Shown: piece by piece, positions 1 to 6,917 of the stretch | Position numbering within the stretch: the stretch's first letter is position 1 | Layout: the number at the start of each line of letters is the position of its first letter | Assembly (NCBI RefSeq): GCF_000017505.1 | Contig: NC_009675.1 | Coordinates: 3,295,001-3,359,000 of the forward strand | Source: Anaeromyxobacter sp. Fw109-5 | Lineage (GTDB): Bacteria > Myxococcota > Myxococcia > Myxococcales > Anaeromyxobacteraceae | Direction: 5' to 3' | Length of the DNA: 64,000 bases | Notes under the pieces: generated by a model | Databases searched by the model: none | Seen by the model: only the letters and a program-made list of their open reading frames with translations | What the model was told of the DNA's origin: nothing | Made by a program: the position numbers and the translations under genes

Positions 1-15
1 ACGTCCCGGCTCCGG

Positions 16-534
16 TCACTTCGAGAAGACGAGGTCGTTCGGGGCGGCGGTGTGGCAGCCGACGCAGCCCTTCACATCCGGCCCCGCGACGGGCTTGCCG
101 TCCCGCGTGAAGACCTTCCAGTCCGGCGTCGCGCGGATCCAGAACCAGGAGCCGTTGCGCTTCGCCATGACGGTGAGCGACGCCGCGTCGGCGTCGGGCT
201 GGGGGCGGTTCTCCTTCACGATGACGCTGCCCTCCGGGTACTGCCCGCCCGCCGTCGGCCCCTTCGCCGCCGCCTCGTTGCGCCAGGCCACGACGTAGGT
301 CCCCCCGTGGCCCTTCGAGAGCACGGGCCTGGCGTACTGCGGGAACGTGCTCCAGGATCGATAGCCCTTCGCCTCCTCGAGGATCGCCCGCGCCTCACCG
401 GCCGGCGCGACGCCCTTCTGCTCCTCCCCTTTGCCGTGCCCGGGCTGCGCTTGCGCGGCCGACTGCGCCAGCACGCCCACCGCGGCGACGCTCGCGACGA
501 GCGCCGCCAGGGCGACACCGTGGACTCCCTTCAT
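16..534 (-). CDS. Cytochrome P460-type c-type cytochrome
   Basis: A 172-residue exported protein with an N-terminal signal peptide (residues 1-29) and one heme c motif, CVGCH (157-161), near the C-terminus. The central part (YPEGSVIVKEN at 99-109, then a W/F-rich strand) has the look of the cytochrome P460 fold. Family members are periplasmic mono-heme proteins, some of which oxidise hydroxylamine; substrate here is unknown. The start at 534 is preferred over a longer open frame because GGAGGAGCC precedes it and the signal peptide begins there. It is divergent from the Sox-like operon and may share its control region. Confidence 0.8.
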   Translation of the reverse strand: MKGVHGVALAALVASVAAVGVLAQSAAQAQPGHGKGEEQKGVAPAGEARAILEEAKGYRSWSTFPQYARPVLSKGHGGTYVVAWRNEAAAKGPTAGGQYPEGSVIVKENRPQPDADAASLTVMAKRNGSWFWIRATPDWKVFTRDGKPVAGPDVKGCVGCHTAAPNDLVFSK

Positions 535-878
535 CGTGGCTCCTCCGTCCAGGCGCTCCACCTGCAGTGTCGAGTGCACTAGGCCGGGCGCCGCGCCGAG
601 GACACGGCGCGGATGGGCCGTCGCGACGGGGCCAGGACATCGGTGAGCGCGCGACCACGCGCCAGGCAGGATCCCCCAGGGACGAGCGTCCGCCCGGGAG
701 AAGGAGAGTCGCTGCGAGGGCGGGAGCACGTCCGCTTCTCCGCCCGTGAAGCGGCTGCTGCCGCCCCCGGTCCCGACGCGGCGCGCCAGGACGCGCACTT
801 ATGAGACTTGACGCCGGTCAAGCGCAGCAACACGGAGTGAAACGAACGCGCAGACCATCGCCAAGGAGGCATCGACTC
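535..878. other. Divergent intergenic control region
   Basis: A 344-base gap between the divergent P460 gene and the Sox-like operon. Apart from the FNR/CRP-like palindrome at 807-822 and the AAGGAGG ribosome binding site near 862-868, I see no ORF with a plausible start and no RNA-like structure. It must hold promoters for both directions, but I could not assign -35/-10 boxes in this GC-rich background. Confidence 0.5.
807..822. promoter_or_regulatory. FNR/CRP-family-like palindrome
   Basis: CTTGAC-GCCG-GTCAAG is a perfect 6+4+6 inverted repeat, 56 bases before the operon start at 879. It closely resembles the FNR/ANR consensus TTGAT-N4-ATCAA, differing by one symmetric base per arm. The location suits control of the Sox-like operon, and possibly the divergent P460 gene, by an oxygen- or redox-responsive CRP/FNR regulator. 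No such regulator is encoded in the window, so this is inference from the motif. Confidence 0.55.
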
Positions 879-1598
879 ATGCCACGCCAGCGACTCATCC
901 CGAGCTCGATCCTCGCCGTTCTCGTCACGGCCGCTCTCCCCTCCTCCGTCCTCGCCTACGAGGTCGCGCCGGTCGCGGACGGCGGGACCATCAGCGGGAA
1001 GGTCACGTTCAGCGGGCCCGTCCCGACGAAGAAGATCATCCCGACCAAGGACAAGGAGGTCTGCGGCGACATCCGCGAGGAGCCGGAGATCGTCGTCGGC
1101 GCGGACAAGGGCGTCCTCGACGCGGTCGTGTACCTGAAGTCCGTCGAGAAGGGGAAGGCGTTCCAGAAGCCCGCCCAGAAGCCGGAGATCGTGAACAAGG
1201 GGTGCCGCTTCGTCCCCAACGTCCAGGCGTTCCCGGTCGGGACGGTCGTCATCGTCAACTCCGACCCGGTCATGCACAACACCCACGGCTTCCACGACAA
1301 GGCGACCGTCTTCAACGTCGCGCTGCCGATGAAGGGGCAGCGCATCGAGCGGCCGCTCAAGAAGCCGGGCATCACGCGCGTGGAGTGCGACGCGCACGGC
1401 TGGATGCTCGCGTGGATCTACGTCGCGGACAATCCGTACTACGCCGTCACGCAGAAGGACGGCGCGTTCAGCATCACCGACGTGCCGCCGGGGAACTACA
1501 CGCTCGTCGCCTGGCACGCGTTCACGGGCCCGACCGAGGTGGCGGTCACCGTGAAGCCGAAGGAGGCGGCGAAGGTCCCCGTCGAGCTGAAGAAGTAG
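879..1598 (+). CDS. Cupredoxin-like periplasmic protein
   Basis: A 239-residue protein with a Sec signal peptide (1-26, ending VLA). A beta domain contains MHNTHGFHD (132-140) and ECDAHGWM (169-176), so H133, C170, H173 and M176 are candidate type 1 copper ligands, spaced as in plastocyanin-like proteins. The C-terminal part (about 185-239, DGAFSITDVPPGNYTL) resembles a carboxypeptidase regulatory-like beta sandwich. The start at 879 has AAGGAGG upstream. It is the first gene of a tight five-gene operon, and a role as a small electron carrier or copper protein fits. The ligand set is inferred and copper binding is untested. Confidence 0.7.
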   Translation: MPRQRLIPSSILAVLVTAALPSSVLAYEVAPVADGGTISGKVTFSGPVPTKKIIPTKDKEVCGDIREEPEIVVGADKGVLDAVVYLKSVEKGKAFQKPAQKPEIVNKGCRFVPNVQAFPVGTVVIVNSDPVMHNTHGFHDKATVFNVALPMKGQRIERPLKKPGITRVECDAHGWMLAWIYVADNPYYAVTQKDGAFSITDVPPGNYTLVAWHAFTGPTEVAVTVKPKEAAKVPVELKK

Positions 1599-1636
1599 TC
1601 CCGCCGTTCGGGATCGAAGAGTCGGAGGAGACGCCG

Positions 1637-2785
1637 ATGGAACACAATCAGAGAGAGCGAAGCGAGCTGCACGAAGTGCTGCAAGGCTCCGGCGAGCGCC
1701 CCGACCGTTCGCTGGTCATCACCCGCCGCACCTTCCTCCACAGGTCGCTGCTGACCGGGACGGCGGGCGCGGCCGCCTACGGTTGGTTCCCGCTGATCAA
1801 CACGCTCGACCTGGCCCTCGGTGCGCAGCAGGGGTTCAAGTTCGCCTGGATCTCCGACACGCACCTGTATCCCAAGGACGTCAACACGCGCTTCGTCGAC
1901 AAGGCGGTGCGCGCGACCAAGGAGGTCATCGCGATGAGGCCCGCCGCGGACTTCCTCATGTTCGGCGGCGACCTCGCCCAGCTCGGCGATCCCGTGGAGC
2001 TCGACCTCGGCAACGAGATCCTCAAGGAGGTGAAGATCAAGAAGTACTTCATCCCGGGGGAGCACGACTGGTACCTCGACATGGGGCAGCGGTGGACGAA
2101 GCTGTTCGGCCAGCCCAACTGGACGTTCGACCACAAGGGCGTCCGCTTCGTCGGGCTCGACACGGTGAGCCGCGGCCCGGACTACTGGACGGCCAAGAAG
2201 ATGAGCCCCAAGGAGCGGATGGGCCACATGGCCACGCTCGACGGGAGCGTGGCCGGGGCGTGGGCCGGCGTCGGGCGCGATCAGCTGGAGTGGCTCGGCA
2301 AGACGCTGTCGGACTGGCGCAAGGACGCGCCCGTCGTCGTCTTCAGCCACAACCCGCTCTACGAGTACTACCCGCCCTGGAACTTCTGGGTGCGCGACTG
2401 GCGGGAGGTGAACGAGGTCCTGCGGCCTTTCACCAACGTCACCAACATCCACGGCCACACGCACCAGGTCCTCTACAACGAGCTCGGCAAGATGCGCTCC
2501 ATCGGCATGCTCGCCACCTCCTGGCCGTGGCCCTACGCGCCGCAGGGCGTGCCGGCGCTGACGAAGTGCATGGTCCGCGCCGATCCCGGCGACCACTTCG
2601 ACGGCGTCGGCTGGTCGTCCCTGACGCTCACCGCCGCGAACAAGGTGGAGAACGAGTACGTCATGTGGCGGAAGGACGTCCTCGCGGAGGCCGCGACCGA
2701 CTCGGGATGCGCGGACAACGTCAACCAGGAGACGCACCCGCGCGTCGCCGACCAGGCCTGGCCCTACTACGGCGCCTACAAGTGA
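1637..2785 (+). CDS. Tat-exported calcineurin-like metallophosphoesterase
   Basis: A 382-residue protein. The ITRRTFLHR segment (28-36) followed by a small hydrophobic stretch is a twin-arginine signal, with an unusually long n-region. All metallophosphoesterase motifs are visible: D74-x-H76, GGD (D112), GEHD (141-144), SHNP (H238) and HGHTH (272-276), which together bind two metal ions. It belongs to the superfamily that contains SoxB, the Sox thiosulfohydrolase, but is shorter and lacks the 5'-nucleotidase C-terminal domain. Because it sits just before SoxA- and SoxYZ-like genes it may be the hydrolase of this module. A stand-alone phosphoesterase role cannot be excluded. Confidence 0.8.
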   Translation: MEHNQRERSELHEVLQGSGERPDRSLVITRRTFLHRSLLTGTAGAAAYGWFPLINTLDLALGAQQGFKFAWISDTHLYPKDVNTRFVDKAVRATKEVIAMRPAADFLMFGGDLAQLGDPVELDLGNEILKEVKIKKYFIPGEHDWYLDMGQRWTKLFGQPNWTFDHKGVRFVGLDTVSRGPDYWTAKKMSPKERMGHMATLDGSVAGAWAGVGRDQLEWLGKTLSDWRKDAPVVVFSHNPLYEYYPPWNFWVRDWREVNEVLRPFTNVTNIHGHTHQVLYNELGKMRSIGMLATSWPWPYAPQGVPALTKCMVRADPGDHFDGVGWSSLTLTAANKVENEYVMWRKDVLAEAATDSGCADNVNQETHPRVADQAWPYYGAYK

Positions 2786-2818
2786 ACAGGCGGGCGTCAC
2801 GACGAAAGGAGGAACGGT

Positions 2819-3262
2819 ATGAAGATCGCGCGATACGGGTTCGTCGCGGCGGGCGCCTTCCTCGGGCTCATGATGATCTCCCAGGCGCTCGCTCACAAGG
2901 CGAAGCACTCGCCCGAGCAGCTCAAGGCGTTCGAGGACGTGTTCATGGAGCAGGTCCGGCTGGGGGACCTGCTCTTCCACGGTGACGAGGCGGCGCAGAA
3001 GAAGCTCGGGGTCCAGCTCTCCAAGACGGGGATGGCCTGCGCCATGTGCCATCCGTTCGGCACGGACGTCCACCCGCACGAGTTCCCCAAGTTCCAGGAG
3101 CAGATCGGCCAGTTCGCCACCCTCCGGGACATGATCAACTGGTGCGTCGAGAAGCCGAACGAGGGCGTGAAGCTCGAGCCGGACTCGCCCGCCATGAAGG
3201 CGCTGGAGACGTACATCTACTATTCCAATCGAGGCAGCACGCTCGACCCGGGGAGACATTGA
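2819..3262 (+). CDS. SoxA-like monoheme cytochrome c
   Basis: A 147-residue protein with a signal peptide (1-25) and a single CAMCH heme motif (74-78). The sequence after the heme, FPKF, then LRDMINWC (102-109) and LETYIYYSNRG (129-139), resembles the C-terminal heme domain of SoxA. There the conserved cysteine of the INxC segment is, as I recall, the heme-ligating cysteine to which thiosulfate is joined; here it is C109. Classical SoxA is roughly twice this length and pairs with SoxX, which is absent here. AAAGGAGG precedes the start. It is the third gene of the operon, immediately before the SoxYZ fusion. Confidence 0.7.
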   Translation: MKIARYGFVAAGAFLGLMMISQALAHKAKHSPEQLKAFEDVFMEQVRLGDLLFHGDEAAQKKLGVQLSKTGMACAMCHPFGTDVHPHEFPKFQEQIGQFATLRDMINWCVEKPNEGVKLEPDSPAMKALETYIYYSNRGSTLDPGRH

Positions 3263-3284
3263 GCCGAGCCCTGCGCGCTGCGCC

Positions 3285-4127
3285 ATGACGCGCGATCCCG
3301 CCGCACCGATGGCCGGCGTCACCCGCAGACGCTTCCTGGGGATGACGTCGGCCGCCGTGGGGCTCTGGATCCGGCCGGCCTGGGGCGACGGCGCCCGCGA
3401 CGGACCCCGCCGCTCCTCCTCGCTCGCGCGCGATCACCGTCCGGTGCTCCACCTCCCGGAGACGACCCGGAACGGCGCGAAGGTTCCGATCCTGGTGGAG
3501 ATGGCGCACCCGATGACCGAGGACCACCACATCACCCGCGTCCAGGTGGTCAACGCGACGGACCCCGTCCCGCTGAAGGGCGACTTCCACCTCACGCCGG
3601 GGAATGGGCGCGTCTACCTCGCGTTCCAGGCGCGGATGCACGGCGGCGCCTCGGAGGTGTCGGTCACGGCCGAGTGCAACCGCCACGGCGAGTGGTCCAC
3701 CACGCGCACGATCGAGATCCCCGCGGACGCGGGCGGCTGTGCCGGGACCGCGCCCTCGGAGGGGGGGCCCACCCTCCCCGACGACATCCGCGGGCCCGCG
3801 ATCCGGATCGCGGAGCTGGTGGAGCGCGGCAGGCTCCGTCGCGGAGAGCTCGTCCACGCGAGCGTGAAGATGAGGCATCCGAGCCGGACCGGCCTCGCGC
3901 TCCGCGACGGGCGCTTCGTGCAGGAGTCGGAGCCGCTCCACCTCGAGGAGCTGGAGGTCCACTACGGCGGCCAGCGCGTGAGCCGCTTCTCGCTCACCCC
4001 GGCGCTGGCCGACGATCCGTTCATCACGTTCTGTCTGCTGGCGCGGGTGGAAGGGCCGCTCACGGTCCTCCTCACCAACAACCGGGGCCGGCGCTTCGAG
4101 GCGACGCACGACCTCCGCTTCTCCTGA
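3285..4127 (+). CDS. soxYZ: Fused SoxY-SoxZ sulfur carrier protein
   Basis: A 280-residue protein with a Tat signal (TRRRFLGM at 13-20). Residues about 50-150 match SoxY (KVPILVEMAHPMTEDHH, then HLTPGNGRVYLAFQARM) and end in GGCAG (150-154), the counterpart of the GGCGG swinging arm that carries the substrate on cysteine. Residues about 175-280 match SoxZ (HASVKMRHPSRTGL, then DDPFITF). In classical Sox systems SoxY ends at the arm and SoxZ is a separate chain; here the arm with C152 is internal, between the two domains. Related SoxYZ fusions occur near quinoprotein dehydrogenases, but none is nearby. No clear ribosome binding site decides between starts at 3285 and 3309. Confidence 0.85.
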   Translation: MTRDPAAPMAGVTRRRFLGMTSAAVGLWIRPAWGDGARDGPRRSSSLARDHRPVLHLPETTRNGAKVPILVEMAHPMTEDHHITRVQVVNATDPVPLKGDFHLTPGNGRVYLAFQARMHGGASEVSVTAECNRHGEWSTTRTIEIPADAGGCAGTAPSEGGPTLPDDIRGPAIRIAELVERGRLRRGELVHASVKMRHPSRTGLALRDGRFVQESEPLHLEELEVHYGGQRVSRFSLTPALADDPFITFCLLARVEGPLTVLLTNNRGRRFEATHDLRFS

Positions 4128-4163
4128 CGGGTGAAGCGGCGTCTCGCGGGAGGGAGGCGAACG

Positions 4164-4685
4164 ATGCGCAAGATCCCGGCGGCACTGGGGCTGGCGGTGG
4201 TCCTCGGCGCCTTCGCCGACGCGGCGCAGCCCGGCGCAGGAGGTTCACCCGGCCGGACCGCGACGAGCGAGCAGCTCGCCAGGTTCTTCGACCGGACGAA
4301 GGGGATGACCCGGGTGGTCCCCGCCTCCGACGTGTGGGAGAGCCTCCACGCCGGCCGGAGCAGGTACCTCGTCGTCGACGTCCGCCCCGCGGACGAGTAC
4401 GCGAAGGGCCACGTCCCCGGGGCGATCAGCATCCCGGTCGACGTGCTCTTCCTGGAAGGAAGCCTGGCGAAGCTGCCGTCCGGCCGGACGCCGATGATCC
4501 TCCTCGTGTGCCAGAGCGGGCACGTGGAGTCCATGGCCCTCGGCGGGCTCGCCGCCTTGGGCTACGAGCCGTACGTGATGCGGTTCGGCATGATCGGCTG
4601 GAACGCCGAGACGAGGGTGAAGGCCGGCGCGCCCGGCCAGGAGCCCGACACCGTCCGAGGCGTGGGCGGCCCGATCGAGAGGTAG
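4164..4685 (+). CDS. Secreted rhodanese-like protein
   Basis: A 173-residue protein with a signal peptide (1-21) and one rhodanese domain: VDVRPADEYAKGHVPGAISIPVD (71-93) and an active-site loop with C116 (VCQSGH). Rhodaneses carry sulfur as a persulfide on this cysteine. The loop is not the CxxCW form typical of PQQ-associated rhodaneses. It is the last gene of the Sox-like operon, so it could pass sulfane sulfur to or from the SoxYZ carrier. The start at 4164 follows GGGAGGGAGG; an in-frame codon at 4131 has no such site. It ends two bases from a convergent gene. Confidence 0.8.
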   Translation: MRKIPAALGLAVVLGAFADAAQPGAGGSPGRTATSEQLARFFDRTKGMTRVVPASDVWESLHAGRSRYLVVDVRPADEYAKGHVPGAISIPVDVLFLEGSLAKLPSGRTPMILLVCQSGHVESMALGGLAALGYEPYVMRFGMIGWNAETRVKAGAPGQEPDTVRGVGGPIER

Positions 4686-4687
4686 CG

Positions 4688-5227
4688 TCAGAATCCAATG
4701 CCGGTGTGGAGCACCACGTCCAGGGTGAGGTCGGGATCGGGATCCGAGCGCAGGAACGTGGGAAACGCGGCCTCGACGAACCACGTGGCGCCGCCGCCCA
4801 GATCGACCAGGCCCTTGTTGACGAGCGGGATGACGCCGACGTTGGCTGGCGCGCCGATCACCGACGCCACCCGGAGGCCGAGCGCCACCGGTCCGGCGCC
4901 GTAGACCACTCCCGGATCGATGACGAGCGAGCTCTCCCCCCTCGGGTCGACCGGGTTCTGAACGATCATCTCGAAGTCGATGACCAGCCTCTCGCTGATC
5001 TTCACGCTCACGCCGACGGGATTCGCGATGACGAAGTCGTCGCCGATGTTCGTCGTGTCGTCGGACGTGACCGTCACGAGCGGCGTCGCGATCCCGACGT
5101 GCCCCCCGACGCTCCTCTCCGGGGGCGGTGCCGCCATCGGCGGCGGCTCCTGCGCCTGCGCCCCGGCACGCAGCGCGACCGCCAGAACGATCGCCAGTCG
5201 GCAAGCGAACGACATGAACTTGCTCAT
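4688..5227 (-). CDS. Predicted outer-membrane beta-barrel protein
   Basis: A 179-residue protein of unknown function with a signal peptide (1-25, ending AQAQ). The mature part is a series of alternating hydrophobic beta strands with G/N/D turns and ends in an aromatic residue (TGIGF), as outer-membrane barrels do. A longer open frame starts at 5341, but GAGGAGG lies just before the ATG at 5227 and the signal peptide starts there. It lies about 110 bases downstream of the oxidase operon on the same strand and may be read through from it. Confidence 0.55.
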   Translation of the reverse strand: MSKFMSFACRLAIVLAVALRAGAQAQEPPPMAAPPPERSVGGHVGIATPLVTVTSDDTTNIGDDFVIANPVGVSVKISERLVIDFEMIVQNPVDPRGESSLVIDPGVVYGAGPVALGLRVASVIGAPANVGVIPLVNKGLVDLGGGATWFVEAAFPTFLRSDPDPDLTLDVVLHTGIGF

Positions 5228-5337
5228 GGCTCGACCTCCTCCAGGCGCTGGGCACTCCTGGTGCGGCTTCCCTAAGGCCCTTCGCCCTGCGCGCGCGGGC
5301 ATGACGGGCAGCAACGATGGTGGGAAGCACGGGTGAT

Positions 5338-6261
5338 TCACTTCCGGTCAGGCGTGGGGGGCTTCCACGCCGCGTCGGCCGCCCGGTTCTCGTCGGCCAG
5401 CCGGCGCGCCGCGTCCGTGCCCTTCAGCGCCACGAGCGAGTCCACGAAGTGCACGAGCGCCCAGAGGTCCTCCTCCGGCAGCGAGCCCTGCCAGGTGGGC
5501 ATCGCCGTCCCTCCGACCCCGGAGGCGATGACCCGGTACAGATCCTCCTTCCGATGCTCCGGCCGGACGGAGCGCAGCTCGGAGCGCACGAAGTCCGGCG
5601 GGAGCAGCTTCACGCCGTAGTCGCTGTCCGTGAGGACCGCCCCGTACATGTCCTCGCGGAACGAGCTGGTGGCGTTGCCGGTCAGCTCCTTCGAGGCCTG
5701 GCTGATGAAGGCTCTCGACGCGTACGCCGGGTGGCAGGAGAGGCACTGGGCGAGGCCGTGGTAGAGCTTCCGGCCGCGCGCCACCGCGTCCGCCTCCCGC
5801 CCGGCCCAGGGGTCGGGCGTGGGCCGGATGGCCTCCCCGGGCTCCTCGTCCTTCCAGCGCGGCGAGAACGTCTTCAGGTACTGGACGATCTCCCGGACCT
5901 TGTGCTCCGGGACCCCGTCCCACGCCAGCATGGCGGTGCCGTGCAGGCCGCTGCGGACGATGCGCTCGAGGTCCTCGTCGTTCGGGAGCATGCCGCCCTG
6001 CACGGCGGCGAACTTGAACACTCCCAGGGTGAAGTCGCGCGGCGGGGGACGCAGCCCCTTCGCCGCGGGCCCCTTGCCGTCGCCCTTGTCGCCGTGGCAT
6101 GCGCGGCAGTACTGCACGTAGGCGCGCTCGCCCTCGGTGAGCACCTCGGCCGGCACCACCTTGCCCCCGAGCGTCCGCGGCTCGTCGAAGCCCTGCGGCC
6201 GGTAGCCCTTGCAGGCCACGGCGGCGATCGCGAGGAGCAGGAGCAGCGACGCGCGGATCAT
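5338..6261 (-). CDS. Diheme c-type cytochrome lipoprotein
   Basis: A 307-residue protein with a lipobox (AVAC, lipid on C17) and two cytochrome c domains: CRACH (52-56) with later M111, and CLSCH (173-177) with a later TAMPTW methionine. These are probably His/Met hemes on a membrane-anchored periplasmic protein. It is the last gene of the oxidase operon, 13 bases after subunit III. Subunit II has no heme c domain of its own, so this protein is the likely direct electron donor to the CuA centre, taking the place of the c domain in caa3 oxidases. Donor role is inferred from context. Confidence 0.85.
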   Translation of the reverse strand: MIRASLLLLLAIAAVACKGYRPQGFDEPRTLGGKVVPAEVLTEGERAYVQYCRACHGDKGDGKGPAAKGLRPPPRDFTLGVFKFAAVQGGMLPNDEDLERIVRSGLHGTAMLAWDGVPEHKVREIVQYLKTFSPRWKDEEPGEAIRPTPDPWAGREADAVARGRKLYHGLAQCLSCHPAYASRAFISQASKELTGNATSSFREDMYGAVLTDSDYGVKLLPPDFVRSELRSVRPEHRKEDLYRVIASGVGGTAMPTWQGSLPEEDLWALVHFVDSLVALKGTDAARRLADENRAADAAWKPPTPDRK

Positions 6262-6274
6262 GGCGACCTCGACC

Positions 6275-6913
6275 TCACGCCAGGTAGACGGTCAGGTAGA
6301 GCACTCCCCACACGACGCCGACGAAGTGCCAGTACCAGCCCCACAGCCGCACGTCCGTGCGGAGGGACTCGCCGCCGGCGCGCGCGCGGACGGCGAGCCA
6401 CGCCAGCGCGGCCAGCCCGACGACCACGTGCAGCGCGTGGAACGCGGTGAACGCGTAGAACACCGACGGGTAAGGACCGCCGGCCGGCACGAGCCCTTGC
6501 CGCCAGAGGCCGCTCCACACCACCCCCTGCACGAGGAGGAAGATCGCCCCGAGCACGACCGCGGCCGCGAGCGCCGCCGTCACGCCGCGGGGCCGGCGAA
6601 GCTCCTGCGACCGGGTGGCGCGCACCACCGCCGCGCTGGACGCCGCGATGACGAGCGTGTTCAGGCCCGGGAGCAGGCGCGGGAGCGGCGGGGCGTCGAG
6701 CGGCGGCCAGCTCGGCGCCCGGGCGCGCAGGAACGCGTACGCGAAGAACAGCGCCACGAAGAGCATCGCCCAGGAGCCGAGGAACACGGCCATGCCGACG
6801 TAGGCGGTGCGCTCCGCGCCGTGCGGGCGGCGCCGGTAACGGGTGAGGTCGCGCACGAGGCCGGGCGCCGGCTCGCGGCCGCGTTCCTCGCGCTGGGCCA
6901 TGACGCGCGCCAC
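6275..6913 (-). CDS. ctaE: Cytochrome c oxidase subunit III (copy 2)
   Basis: A 212-residue membrane protein with about five transmembrane segments. The C-terminal pattern FHALHVVVGL, then WGWYWHFVGVVW, is that of heme-copper oxidase subunit III. An in-frame ATG at 6901 (MAQ) is an alternative start. It starts four bases after subunit I ends. A second, different subunit III gene heads the same operon (10027-10644), so the enzyme may use both or may need one of them for assembly. Confidence 0.9.
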   Translation of the reverse strand: MARVMAQREERGREPAPGLVRDLTRYRRRPHGAERTAYVGMAVFLGSWAMLFVALFFAYAFLRARAPSWPPLDAPPLPRLLPGLNTLVIAASSAAVVRATRSQELRRPRGVTAALAAAVVLGAIFLLVQGVVWSGLWRQGLVPAGGPYPSVFYAFTAFHALHVVVGLAALAWLAVRARAGGESLRTDVRLWGWYWHFVGVVWGVLYLTVYLA

Positions 6914-6917
6914 CGCC

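Noticed and set aside
1637-2785. Calling the metallophosphoesterase SoxB.
   Set aside because: It has only the catalytic domain and its motif context fits a general calcineurin-like enzyme; the SoxB role is left as a hypothesis.
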